Translations under genes and position numbers: made by a program
Notes under the pieces: model-generated
Databases searched by the model: none
What the model saw: the letters and a program-made list of their open reading frames with translations, nothing else
Told to the model about the DNA's origin: nothing
In this document: positions 22,652 to 31,272 of the stretch, one piece after another
How the letters are laid out: the number at the start of each line of letters is the position of its first letter
Numbering within the stretch: the first letter of the stretch is position 1
From: Armatimonadota bacterium
GTDB taxonomy: Bacteria > Armatimonadota > UBA5829 > JAUSEB01
Direction: 5' to 3'
NCBI GenBank assembly: GCA_030649165.1
Contig: JAUSGG010000050.1
Location: 1-45,027 of the forward strand
Length of the DNA stretch: 45,027 bases

Positions 22652-25420
22652 GTGTCGGAGGATCACGCGGGCCGGCATAACGGCACGACGCATGTCTGTC
22701 CGAAAACGGGACGGAGTGGGGCCGCTTCGGCTCGGCAACGTCAAGGAACAACGCGCTTGGGCCGGCGATTGCGCAGACTGCTGCTGCCGGTTCTGGGTTT
22801 GCTGTCGATCATCTGGTTTCTGGTCAGGGTGATTCCGAAACCGAGCCGCGCGGCTTATCCGTGTCAGCGCGTGGCCGCGCCGATGGCGAGCGGGTTCGTG
22901 ATCTGGCTCGCCGGCCTGATCGGTTCGGCGTGGGCGTATCAGCGGGGCAAGAGGTTCCTGCGCGAGTCGCGCGCTTGGAAGGCGGTCCTCTGCTCAGTCG
23001 TTCTCGCGGTCGGCGGCTTGGTTGCGGTGTCCAATATTCCGCGCCCGGCGTCGTCTGACGTTTCCCACGGCCCCATTGGCGTAGCGAAGGGGATTCACCC
23101 TGGTCGCGTGGTGTGGGTCCACAACCCCGCCGTCACCGATTGGCAGGGGCCCGGCTACGGACACTGGTGGGAAAGCAGCCACACGGATCAGACCGAGGTG
23201 GACACCATGATGTCGCGCGCCGTCCGCGGACTGACCGGCGCTGGCGACGATGCCGCCGCGTGGGACGCGCTCTTCAGGTACTTCAACCAGACCCACGACA
23301 GAGGCGACGTCGGGTATCAGCCGGGGGAGAAGATCGCCATCAAGGTCAACCTGGTCGGCTGCATCGACAGCGGTGGATCGGGCGCTGTCGATCCCAATAC
23401 GTATGACCTTGTAAGTAATATGGACTACATGAACACGTCCCCGCAGGTCATGTTGGCCCTGCTCCGCCAACTGGTGAACGTTGCGGGCGTGAACCAGGCA
23501 GACATCTCGATCGGCGATCCCGTGTGCCTGTTCCCCAACCAGTACTACAACCTTCTCCACGATGAGTTCCCTAACGTGAAATATCTGGACAATAGGGGGT
23601 ACTTCAACAGAACCAAGCCATTGCCGTCGGCGGTCGACTTCTACTTCAGCGCTCGGCCGACGGGAGTGACGCAGGACAAGGTACTTGCTCCTTTTGCCGA
23701 GGCGACGTATTTTATCAACCTGGCGAATCTTAAGAGCCACAGCTCAGCCGGTGTGACGCTGTGCGCTAAGAACTACTACGGTTTCCTCCGGCTGCCTCTC
23801 CAGGGCGGCTACTACAACCTGCACAATACTCTGCCCGCAAACGTCCCGGGGATGGGTTACTATCGACCTGTTGTGGACATGATGGGGCACGCGCATACCG
23901 GCGGCAAGGCGCTCCTCTATCTCATTGACGGTCTCTACGCGGGCGTGCATCCGACCGAAAACTCGCCGAGGAAATGGAACTCCTCTCCCTTCAACGGCTA
24001 CTGGACGTCCAGCCTATTCGCCTCCCAGGACCCTGTCGCCATCGATTCCGTCGGGTACGATTTCCTCTATAACGAATGGAGCGACTACCCGCACATCAGC
24101 GGGGCCGAAGACTACCTGCACGAGGCGGCCTTTGCGGACAACCCGCCTTCGGGTACCTTCTACGACCCTGACCACGACACCAACACCACTCGCCTTTCCA
24201 GCCTCGGCGTCCACGAGCACTGGAACGACCCCGTGCACAGGCAGTACAGCCGGAACCTTGGCCTGAACCAGGGCATCGAGCTGGTTTCGCTGAACTACAA
24301 CGGCGCGGTCCGGGAGGCGAAGCTCAAGGACAACGGCGCGAACACCATCGTGCCGGGCGTAGCGGTCACAGCGGCTTTCCTCGACAGCTTCTATATAGAG
24401 AGTGACGACCGGGCAAGCGGGATGCGCGTGCAAATGCCGGGCCACGGTCTCGCCGCCGGCTCTCGCGCGAACGTAAGAGGACTTGTCCAGACCGACCTCA
24501 CGAACGATGAGCGTTTCATAGCGGCGACGTCCGCCTCAAACGCCGGAGTCGGCGCGGTCCGGCCCGTCGGGATGAACAGCAGGGCTCTCGGGGGCGGGGA
24601 TTGGAACTACAATCCCTCGGCGATGACCGGGCAGAGGGGCGTCACAGGGGCCTCCGGCCTCAACAACATCGGTCTGCTGGTGAGCATTTGGGGCCGGTTT
24701 GCGTACCTCGACTCCTCGACGTTCACCGTTGATGACGGCGGCGGGCCGGTCAAATGCGTTGTTCCGCCCAGCGTCACGCTCGACCCGGCGTGGAGCTTCG
24801 TGCGTGTGACTGGCGCATCTTCGTGCGAGAAGGACGGCGATAACCTGGTGCGGCTCATCCGCGTCCGCGACGTCGAGACGGACACGCGCACGATCAGCGA
24901 GAACGCTTTCGACTCCGACGAGCAGGGCTGGTCGATCTATACATGGGCGTCCGGGCCGTATAACCCGGGCACGATGGTATGGGAGAGCGGAGCCATGCGC
25001 TGCAGCGGCGCTGGAGGCAGCGACAACAGCGACACCTGCACCCGCGAGGGCGGGGAGATCTACAAGACGATTTCCACCGCGGGCTACCGCAACATCAAGG
25101 TGAGCTACGATCTGCGAGTCAACTCTCTCGGAAACACGCCCAACGGCCCCGCCGGTGACTGCACTGTGGACCACGATCTGATCGACGAGCAGCTTACGGT
25201 CTTCTACTCCACGAATGGCGGCTCGACCTGGACCGAAGCCGAATACCTGACCCGAAGCGCTCTCCTCGCCGATTACCAAACCTACGCCACGCGAACCCTC
25301 GACCTGAGCGGAATCAGCGCCTGCAACGACAACCCCGCCTTCGCCCTCCGCTTCCGCTGGCAGGTCAACAACCCCAACGATGCAGCGGATTTGGATAATG
25401 TGAGGGTGACGGGGAATTAA
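22652..25420 (+). CDS. Membrane-anchored DUF362 protein with OB-like pair and C-terminal beta-sandwich
   Basis: This 922-residue protein has an N-terminal basic segment followed by membrane helices (around 45-65, 80-95 and 112-130), including RVIPKPSRAAYPCQRVAAPMASGF, an arrangement typical of large DUF362 proteins. Residues ~150-540 form the DUF362 domain (IAIKVNLVGC, QADISIGDP, FINLANLKSHSSAGVTLCAKNYYG, DPVAIDSVGYDFL). DUF362 proteins are often linked to iron-sulfur or redox functions, but no ferredoxin-type cysteine cluster is visible here. Residues ~560-750 are two OB-like modules (SFYIESDD; LNNIGLLVSIWGRF, FTVDDGGG). Residues ~755-922 resemble a MAM-like or carbohydrate-binding jelly roll. 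The GTG start has GGGGGAG 5 nt upstream. Confidence 0.8.
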   Translation: MSEDHAGRHNGTTHVCPKTGRSGAASARQRQGTTRLGRRLRRLLLPVLGLLSIIWFLVRVIPKPSRAAYPCQRVAAPMASGFVIWLAGLIGSAWAYQRGKRFLRESRAWKAVLCSVVLAVGGLVAVSNIPRPASSDVSHGPIGVAKGIHPGRVVWVHNPAVTDWQGPGYGHWWESSHTDQTEVDTMMSRAVRGLTGAGDDAAAWDALFRYFNQTHDRGDVGYQPGEKIAIKVNLVGCIDSGGSGAVDPNTYDLVSNMDYMNTSPQVMLALLRQLVNVAGVNQADISIGDPVCLFPNQYYNLLHDEFPNVKYLDNRGYFNRTKPLPSAVDFYFSARPTGVTQDKVLAPFAEATYFINLANLKSHSSAGVTLCAKNYYGFLRLPLQGGYYNLHNTLPANVPGMGYYRPVVDMMGHAHTGGKALLYLIDGLYAGVHPTENSPRKWNSSPFNGYWTSSLFASQDPVAIDSVGYDFLYNEWSDYPHISGAEDYLHEAAFADNPPSGTFYDPDHDTNTTRLSSLGVHEHWNDPVHRQYSRNLGLNQGIELVSLNYNGAVREAKLKDNGANTIVPGVAVTAAFLDSFYIESDDRASGMRVQMPGHGLAAGSRANVRGLVQTDLTNDERFIAATSASNAGVGAVRPVGMNSRALGGGDWNYNPSAMTGQRGVTGASGLNNIGLLVSIWGRFAYLDSSTFTVDDGGGPVKCVVPPSVTLDPAWSFVRVTGASSCEKDGDNLVRLIRVRDVETDTRTISENAFDSDEQGWSIYTWASGPYNPGTMVWESGAMRCSGAGGSDNSDTCTREGGEIYKTISTAGYRNIKVSYDLRVNSLGNTPNGPAGDCTVDHDLIDEQLTVFYSTNGGSTWTEAEYLTRSALLADYQTYATRTLDLSGISACNDNPAFALRFRWQVNNPNDAADLDNVRVTGN

Positions 25421-25466
25421 GCGGTTGGCGCTTTCTGCTCGCGGCCGTCGCCGCGTCGAAAAAACA

Positions 25467-25509
25467 GGTAATATTGCCGGTTGACAGGCTACCTGCTACG
25501 TGCTACGGT
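25467..25509 (+). promoter_or_regulatory. Operator and promoter for the PEP-CTERM gene
   Basis: GGTAATATTGCC (25467-25478), two bases, TTGACA (25481-25486), a 17-bp spacer starting GGC, TACGGT (25504-25509). The architecture matches 10469-10511 and 16269-16311. The predicted start near 25516 leaves a 27-nt leader, and excludes the in-frame TTG at 25474 as the translation start. There is no long leader here. Confidence 0.65.
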
Positions 25510-25542
25510 AGGGTGTTTTCATTAATCGGGAATGGGAAAGAG

Positions 25543-26730
25543 GTGAAAAGATTGAAGAGATTGTCGATATTACTTGTAGTTGTTGTCCTGGCATCCACAG
25601 GAACAGCCTGTTTCGCGGCGACGGTCAACTCATCCTCATTCTGGCAGGTTGACTGGTATGACGGGGACGGCGCGGTCTATGCGCAGAACTCCTCCTGGGG
25701 CCGGCTTGACGTTGATCTGAACGCGGACGGGGAGGGAACATACTACGTCAACGTAGTTGCGGCCGCGTCGGGAGGACAGTCGAGCTGGGCTGTGCAGAAC
25801 TTGCCGGTGTTCGCGACCGGCTCGGGCAGCACGGGCCTGCAGTCGGTCGATATTAACCTTCAGGACCTGGGCGTGTCTTCGGGCACGCGGCTCAGTCTGC
25901 TCGACGCGTTGATCACGGTCGACTCAAGTCCGCTGGATATAGCGCCGACTGGGAGCCTTTGGTCCACAATGATGAATACACTCGGTCGGCGCGCCAACTC
26001 AGACGGCGAACTGGGTATTCTGGATACCAACGTCGGCGCGCCGGCGGGACACAAGGCCTTGGGCGCCGTCAGCCAGGAGGTAACGCACAAAGACGTCCCG
26101 GGCGTCCAGGAGGACGATAGGCAGTGCCTTCCAGGCTCGTTCGCAAGGAGCATCAAGTGGCTTGACAACAAGTACAACCTGCCCGGCATAGCGCCCGAAA
26201 AGACCGCGCAGGATGTATACAACGACCTCCTCCCGAAGATGACGGGCACTTACGCGAATCGCGTAAACGAGAAAGCGAAATACCTTAAGGCCGCCGATCC
26301 AAGAGCCGTGACAAAAGTGCTGGACCTCGGCAACTTCATCGGAAGCCTGACCGACGCAACAGAGGTGAACGCCGCGGACCCAATGGCATGGTTGTTCAAC
26401 GAGATGAAGACCGAGGATGTGGAGCTGCACTACGACACCCACATTGTAACGCTCACGAGCGTGTACAAACAATACGGGCTGGATTGGGTGAAGTTCCGTG
26501 ATGACACTGGGCAAGGTGACCCGAACGCCGGTGACTCCTCCATTAAGGATGGGCTGCTTTACTCCGTGGGCGGTAACTACTACTTCGCCAGGACTGACGG
26601 CTACGAGGGAGGGCAGATCAAAGTCCTCATATCGGAATCCGTCCCGGAGCCGAGCGGACTGGCCATCCTGCTGACCGCTGTCTCCGGCGTTGCCCTGCGC
26701 CTAAGGCTTGGCTCCCGCCGCGGGAAGTGA
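25543..26730 (+). CDS. PEP-CTERM surface protein, possible cysteine-peptidase-like core
   Basis: This 395-residue protein has a signal peptide (to ~residue 26). Its C-terminus reads VPEPSGLAILLTAV, then a hydrophobic stretch and an Arg-rich tail, the PEP-CTERM signal processed by exosortases. The core is unassigned. Around residue 195 the sequence RQCLPGSFARSIKWLDNKY, with Cys195 after Gln194, is followed by His300 in THIVTLTSVY and later by DPNAG. This order (Gln-Cys, His, Asn/Asp) resembles papain-fold or C39-like enzymes, but that is inference only. I chose GTG 25543 because it follows GGGAAAGAG and begins the signal peptide downstream of the promoter. No exosortase gene is in the window. 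Confidence 0.75.
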   Translation: MKRLKRLSILLVVVVLASTGTACFAATVNSSSFWQVDWYDGDGAVYAQNSSWGRLDVDLNADGEGTYYVNVVAAASGGQSSWAVQNLPVFATGSGSTGLQSVDINLQDLGVSSGTRLSLLDALITVDSSPLDIAPTGSLWSTMMNTLGRRANSDGELGILDTNVGAPAGHKALGAVSQEVTHKDVPGVQEDDRQCLPGSFARSIKWLDNKYNLPGIAPEKTAQDVYNDLLPKMTGTYANRVNEKAKYLKAADPRAVTKVLDLGNFIGSLTDATEVNAADPMAWLFNEMKTEDVELHYDTHIVTLTSVYKQYGLDWVKFRDDTGQGDPNAGDSSIKDGLLYSVGGNYYFARTDGYEGGQIKVLISESVPEPSGLAILLTAVSGVALRLRLGSRRGK

Positions 26731-27161
26731 GAAGGCAGCGAGTTTCACGATGTCATGGCGAGCCGGGACGATGCTACATCCGGCAGGTCCCACCAAGCTT
26801 CCCATTGTTTCGGGATTTGAGGGTTGGGCTGCACACTCGCGCGGTTATAGCACAACCTTGCATCCCAGCCCGGAAATCTCGAAACCGGGCGCTTCCTTAG
26901 GAGCGCCGGCGACGGATCTAACCACTTACCGAAGACGCCGACCATTCGGCTCAACGGCGCAACGTCCGGCGGGGAACGGAATGAGTTCAGTATTCGAAAA
27001 CGCCATCGGGTTCACGTAGCGCATGCCACGTCCCCTTCTCCCCTCCGCGGCAGAGCCTCGTCCTGAGCCCGTCGAAGGGGGTAGGGGTGAGGGGGATCAG
27101 ACTACTGTTTCCGTTGCGATTCGCGGGATAGGAAAGCCAGGCGTCTACTGTCGCGGCAACC
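26731..27161. other. Intergenic region with repeats, no convincing gene
   Basis: About 430 bp. It contains small hairpins (GGCGCTTCC with GGAGCGCC around 26889-26908) and a CCCCTTCTCCCC ... GGGGGTAGGGGTGAGGGGG palindromic repeat around 27031-27095 interrupted by CCTGAGCCCGTCGAAGG. Open frames crossing it have no start context and no recognisable product. GAATGAGTTCAG near 26979 resembles one end of the MITE-like family, but I cannot find a matching partner. Confidence 0.4.
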
Positions 27162-27863
27162 TCACTTGAGGATACCATCCGCCGTCATGATCGCTCCCTT
27201 CAGATTGGAGTAGTCATGTCCGAGTATCTTCACTGTTCCCTTAGTTGCTCCCCAGTAGGTTGTACCCTCTCCCAGGAAGAAAACGGTCTCCCCCCCACCC
27301 AGTCTGATCCTGTCCGCGAACTCCAGCTTGAGGTCGGGGCGTTTGCCCTCCTGGGACAACACCGACTCCCACGCGGCGGGCTGAATTAACGACGCGTCGG
27401 TGGTCATGATGATCGTCCCTGGGTTCTTACCCGGTTCAACCCAGACAACCGAGGCGGACTTGGGACCTGTCGCCCGGGCGGGACCCCCGAACGTCATGGA
27501 GGGACGCTCCGGTTTTCCCATAGCATCCATGTATCCGGATATCTCCACGGTAACCGGGTCTCTCAACATTACCTTCTCCGCGCTGTGCCCCAGCCGCGAC
27601 TTCTGCTTCCCGCAGGCGAATCTGGACTTCTCCTCGTTGAACTTGATGTTCGTGTAAAGCAGCCATCCGTCCGCTGACAGGTCTGTTCTCCCATCAAGGC
27701 TGGTGGGGAAATCCGCCCAGCGGATCTCTGCCTTCCGCAGGTCCGGGGCAACATCCGGCAGTTGGCGCTGCCGCTCCGCGGCCGAGGCGCATGCGGCAGT
27801 CAGCAGCGCCAAGCAGGCCACAGCGAAAAGCACACTACAGGCTGAAGAACGGACACGTGTCAT
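27162..27863 (-). CDS. Exported protein of unknown function
   Basis: This 233-residue protein starts at the ATG at 27863, with AGGAA 8 nt upstream; an in-frame extension to 27983 exists but is Arg-rich and lacks an SD. It has an N-terminal signal peptide ending near ACASA-AE, cleavable by signal peptidase I. TAAC could be read as a weak lipobox, less likely. The mature part is beta-rich with no motif I recognise: SADGWLLYTNIKFNEEKSRF, DPVTVEISGYMDAMG, VFFLGEGTTYWG. It stands alone between repeat-rich spacers and next to the restriction-modification gene. I cannot assign a function. Confidence 0.7.
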   Translation of the reverse strand: MTRVRSSACSVLFAVACLALLTAACASAAERQRQLPDVAPDLRKAEIRWADFPTSLDGRTDLSADGWLLYTNIKFNEEKSRFACGKQKSRLGHSAEKVMLRDPVTVEISGYMDAMGKPERPSMTFGGPARATGPKSASVVWVEPGKNPGTIIMTTDASLIQPAAWESVLSQEGKRPDLKLEFADRIRLGGGETVFFLGEGTTYWGATKGTVKILGHDYSNLKGAIMTADGILK

Positions 27864-28029
27864 GAGTTGGTTCCTTTCGACCGGTGCGTGTGTTGACCCA
27901 GTTCTCTTGCCCCTTCCGCGCGACCTCGTCGAAACCCTTCGTCTCCCGTACGAACGGCGTCGAAACCACCTGTTGAATATCACCCTTCGTAAGAGGCCTC
28001 CGGGGCAGGAATCCCCGGGACGATCAGCC

Positions 28030-28045
28030 AGTGGGCGCGCCCACT
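28030..28045. terminator. Perfect 16-bp palindrome at the 3' end of the type IIG gene
   Basis: AGTGGGCGCGCCCACT (28030-28045) is a perfect palindrome two bases past the TAG of the minus-strand gene. It may stabilise or terminate that transcript, or be a protein-binding site. There is no T-tract. Confidence 0.3.
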
Positions 28046-28047
28046 AG

Positions 28048-30918
28048 CTACCGCGTTTCCGCTTCGACAACGGCTATCTCCTCATCCGTCAGGCCGTAAA
28101 GCTCGTAGACCAGCGCGTCGATCTGGCGGTCCGTGGCGTCGATTTGGCGTTGGAGGGTATCGGCTTCATATTCTGTGCCGGTGGCGGCCAGAGCGGTGTT
28201 AAGCGAAAGCATCCGCTGTACGAGATCGACCAGGAGATCGTAATGGCTCTTGCCCGGTTCGTTCGGGATCGGTATGCGTTCTAGGTACGATTGGTTCATA
28301 TCGTCGGCGAGGTAGTTGACGCACCAGAAGTTGACGAGTTGCGATGCCAATATGCCCTGCAGGAACGCGAGATCCGACACGCTATCCGTGGCGGAGATAG
28401 CCAGTTGAAGCGTCTTCATGCCTGCAGAATGACTTCGGGTGTCCAAGGTACACACCAGCCGCCTTGGCCAGCGCAACTTCTGTATCCTGATCATCCAGAG
28501 CTTCGGATGCCTATAGCAGGCCGACAGTTTCGTCTTGGTGAGGCTGGCCGACTCCACCCGAAGGCCATGTCTACATGCGTACCTCTCTACGTCGGCGGGG
28601 GTGACTATGTGGAAGTCACCGGAGCCTTGCTCCACCAAAGCAAACTTGCTACCTTCTTCCCCACGGGATACGAGGAACCGCTCCGTTATCTGGCCGAGTG
28701 GCGGGTGGCGCTCAAGTTTCTCAATCAACGCCTGTTCCTGCGCGGACGCGAGGTACCCGACGATCATGCTGGGCCTGTCGGTCCAGAGTGCCTGTGGCAC
28801 CGTGGACTCGGAGTCCCACTCAGCTTTGCCAAACTTGGCGAGCCGAGCCTCTGCGGCGACGATGAATCTGCTGACCTTCTTGTGCCGCACCAATGCCTGC
28901 GGTGACGGGGTGGCTCGCCTCACACAGAAGACGCAGCACCATGTATCGCGTACGCGCGCGAAAACCGGGCCGGTCTCAACCAGTTCCACGACTGTCGAGT
29001 CACCCAGTAGCAGTCGCCTGATAGGTAAGTGGTCATCTTTTCGTAAGAAGGTGTCCGGAGTGATGAAGCTCAACAAACCGTGAGGACGCAGCCTACGCAG
29101 AGCGGATTCCGCGAACACCACGTAAGAATCAAGTCCGCCGGCAGCAACCGAGGCGTAAGAACCCCGAAGATAGGCCTGTTCGCGAGTGGCGAACGTAGCG
29201 CCCCACGGCGGGTTACCGATCACGGCGTCAAATCCGCCGGACTTCATGATTCCGGGAAACTCTGTGTCCCAGTCCAACGGGTTGATACGGGCGCGTTCTT
29301 CGGCGGACAGGTCGGCGCGGTCGGTATAGAAGTCCGTTGCGATGAGGGAGTTGCCGCATTTGATGTTGTCGCCGAGATCAGGCAGGGCGCGTTCGTGGAG
29401 AAGGCGGAGGCTCTGGTCAACTGTTTCCTTGGTCTGCTGCTCCAGCACTTTGAGAAGCAGCGACAGCTTGGTGACTTCGACGGCCTGGGAGTCGATATCG
29501 ACGCCGTAAATGTTCTTCAGCAGGATGCGTTTGCGCTCGGTCGTGGTGAGCCGCCAGGTTGGCTCGCCATCGCCGGAGGTGGCCCGGTATATTGGAGGGT
29601 TCTTCTTCTTCGCCCACGTTTCGGGCTCGTGCTCGGTGTACCAAGCAAGATGCCAATCAAGCAGATACTGATAGGCGGCAATGAGGAATGAGCCTGAGCC
29701 GCAGGCGGGGTCGAGGATTCTGAGCTTCGCCACCTTCGCGGGGTCAGCCGCCCGATCGACGAGTTCGCCGACCGTGTGCTTGACTATGTAATCGACTATG
29801 TACGTAGGCGTGTAGTAGACGCCGCCGGCCTTCTTTACCTCTGGCTTGTCGTCGACCTCGGCGCGGCGACGAGGGCCAAGGCGGATCACCTTTCCCAGGA
29901 ACTGCTCGTAGACCTGGCCCAGGATGTCGGCGGGCAGGACCGAGAACTCATAGGGGCAGTCCGGGTAGTAGAGGCCGCCGATTATCTTCTTAAAGACCTG
30001 GCTTCCGAAGGTGAGGCGGGGCGTCAGTTCGTCAGGCTGCTCGTGGCGTCCCTTTGCGGATTCGAAATGAAAGAGTCCCGAATTATAGCGGTCGTCGGCG
30101 CGGTGGAATATCTCCAGCAGGCGTTCGTAGACGTGTTCGCCGTTCCGCAGGCCCAACAGTTGCCCGTAGGTCTCAATGCCTCTGTCCTCACATATCCTGA
30201 GGAAAATGATGCGGTCGATGGTGCGCTGGACGGCGAAGTTCAACTCCGGCACGGTCAACTCGGGATGGCGCCAGGCGAGACTTCGGGCCAACTCCAGCCG
30301 CCATGACTCTATCTCTTTCAAGAACTCGCCATCGACCTCGGCGGTGCCTCTCTTATCTGTCGCTGACGCGGCGTACTTGTCGAACGACCCTTTGAGGATA
30401 GCGTCTCGCGAGAAGATGGCGGCTATTTCCTCCCAGCGGGTGTGATACTGGGTGTAGTCAACGAGCAGGATGCGGGCGACGGAGGCTGCGTCGTACTTAC
30501 TGGGCTTCTTGCGACAGTCGTAAACCGCAAACTCCTGGAAATCGGTGAGTATCGACAGGGGCAGCTTCGCCGACCAGCCGTAGCGGCGCAACTGCCAGGC
30601 GGCCTCCTTGTCGTTGCCAACGTTGTGGGAAGGACGTTTGGCCTCGAGGAAGAACTTCCGCTGTGGGCCAATACGGAAGCAATAGTCCGGGGCCTTGGTC
30701 ATTGAGCCGACTTTGATGGCGTCCTCGTGGATAACGTCTTTGTAGGCCTCGGCGTAGCCCTGGGTATTGTCTACGTCCCAGCCGAGCAGGCGGAATAAGG
30801 GGTCGATGAACTCGCGCCGCACCTGGGTTTCGTTATACGTGCTAGACGGCGAGGTATAGGATTCCTTGTTCCGCTCGAACCTGTCCACGAGTTCAAGCAG
30901 TTCCTGTGGGACGATCAT
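28048..30918 (-). CDS. Type IIG restriction-modification enzyme (Eco57I-like fusion)
   Basis: This 956-residue protein combines endonuclease, methyltransferase and specificity parts. Residues ~1-170 resemble a PD-(D/E)xK nuclease: Asp78 in APDYCF and Glu92-Ala-Lys94 in FLEAK. After a helical linker, GGVYYTPTYIVDYIV leads into the methyltransferase, with motif I DPACGSGSF starting at about Asp402 and motif IV NPPW at Asn569, which predicts N6-adenine methylation. The C-terminal ~250 residues form a target-recognition-like region ending in a helical tail. The length and order are typical for this class. The ATG has AGAGG upstream. Any recognition site is unknown. No separate methylase or specificity subunit is adjacent, consistent with a self-contained enzyme. 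Confidence 0.88.
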   Translation of the reverse strand: MIVPQELLELVDRFERNKESYTSPSSTYNETQVRREFIDPLFRLLGWDVDNTQGYAEAYKDVIHEDAIKVGSMTKAPDYCFRIGPQRKFFLEAKRPSHNVGNDKEAAWQLRRYGWSAKLPLSILTDFQEFAVYDCRKKPSKYDAASVARILLVDYTQYHTRWEEIAAIFSRDAILKGSFDKYAASATDKRGTAEVDGEFLKEIESWRLELARSLAWRHPELTVPELNFAVQRTIDRIIFLRICEDRGIETYGQLLGLRNGEHVYERLLEIFHRADDRYNSGLFHFESAKGRHEQPDELTPRLTFGSQVFKKIIGGLYYPDCPYEFSVLPADILGQVYEQFLGKVIRLGPRRRAEVDDKPEVKKAGGVYYTPTYIVDYIVKHTVGELVDRAADPAKVAKLRILDPACGSGSFLIAAYQYLLDWHLAWYTEHEPETWAKKKNPPIYRATSGDGEPTWRLTTTERKRILLKNIYGVDIDSQAVEVTKLSLLLKVLEQQTKETVDQSLRLLHERALPDLGDNIKCGNSLIATDFYTDRADLSAEERARINPLDWDTEFPGIMKSGGFDAVIGNPPWGATFATREQAYLRGSYASVAAGGLDSYVVFAESALRRLRPHGLLSFITPDTFLRKDDHLPIRRLLLGDSTVVELVETGPVFARVRDTWCCVFCVRRATPSPQALVRHKKVSRFIVAAEARLAKFGKAEWDSESTVPQALWTDRPSMIVGYLASAQEQALIEKLERHPPLGQITERFLVSRGEEGSKFALVEQGSGDFHIVTPADVERYACRHGLRVESASLTKTKLSACYRHPKLWMIRIQKLRWPRRLVCTLDTRSHSAGMKTLQLAISATDSVSDLAFLQGILASQLVNFWCVNYLADDMNQSYLERIPIPNEPGKSHYDLLVDLVQRMLSLNTALAATGTEYEADTLQRQIDATDRQIDALVYELYGLTDEEIAVVEAETR

Positions 30919-30969
30919 ATATCAGGCCTCTTTTTCGGTTCCGGGGCCCGGCCCGGGCCGGTTGACACA

Positions 30970-30998
30970 AGTATACCGGACGGTCGGGCGGATGTCGA
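30970..30998 (-). promoter_or_regulatory. Promoter for the type IIG gene
   Basis: Read on the minus strand: TCGACA (30998-30993), a 17-bp spacer, TATACT (30975-30970). The predicted start near 30963 gives a leader of about 45 nt that contains a GC palindrome GGCCCGGGCC. Confidence 0.5.
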
Positions 30999-31029
30999 GC
31001 CGGCCCATCAACCAAGCAGCCACCCCTGA

Positions 31030-31194
31030 CCGGGCGCGATATACCATCGCGCCCGGAACAGAACCATACCCGAACTCAGACTTGCAGGTCCGGCGCCCCC
31101 CAACCCTCAACCAAATTTCCGCGCGTTTTCACAGCTTTGTACATCGGTTTCGGTGCGGTTTTGGTGTAGTTTCGCAACAAAACCGAGCGGAAAT
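31030..31194. repeat. Two perfect inverted-repeat structures upstream of the type IIG gene
   Basis: CCGGGCGCGAT (31030-31040) and ATCGCGCCCGG (31046-31056) form an 11-bp perfect inverted repeat around ATACC. A nested pair follows: ATTTCCGC (31115-31122) with GCGGAAAT (31187-31194), enclosing CGGTTTTG (31156-31163) with CAAAACCG (31178-31185). The first sits upstream of the predicted promoter and could be an operator. The rest of the 30919-31272 gap has no gene. Confidence 0.4.
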
Positions 31195-31272
31195 GGAGCT
31201 GTTTCGAAGCGGGTTACGCACGAAAAATGCAAAATCAGAAGAAAAGCGCCCGCCGCGCCGTGACCCGAGCCG

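Noticed and set aside
22652-25420. Ferredoxin-type function for the DUF362 protein
   Set aside because: Some DUF362 proteins carry 4Fe-4S ferredoxin domains, but no CxxCxxC-type cluster is visible in this sequence.
26979-27140. A further MITE-like element with GAATGAGTTCAG as its left end
   Set aside because: No matching right end or duplicated flank could be found; the best candidate near 27108 matches at only about 7 of 12 positions.
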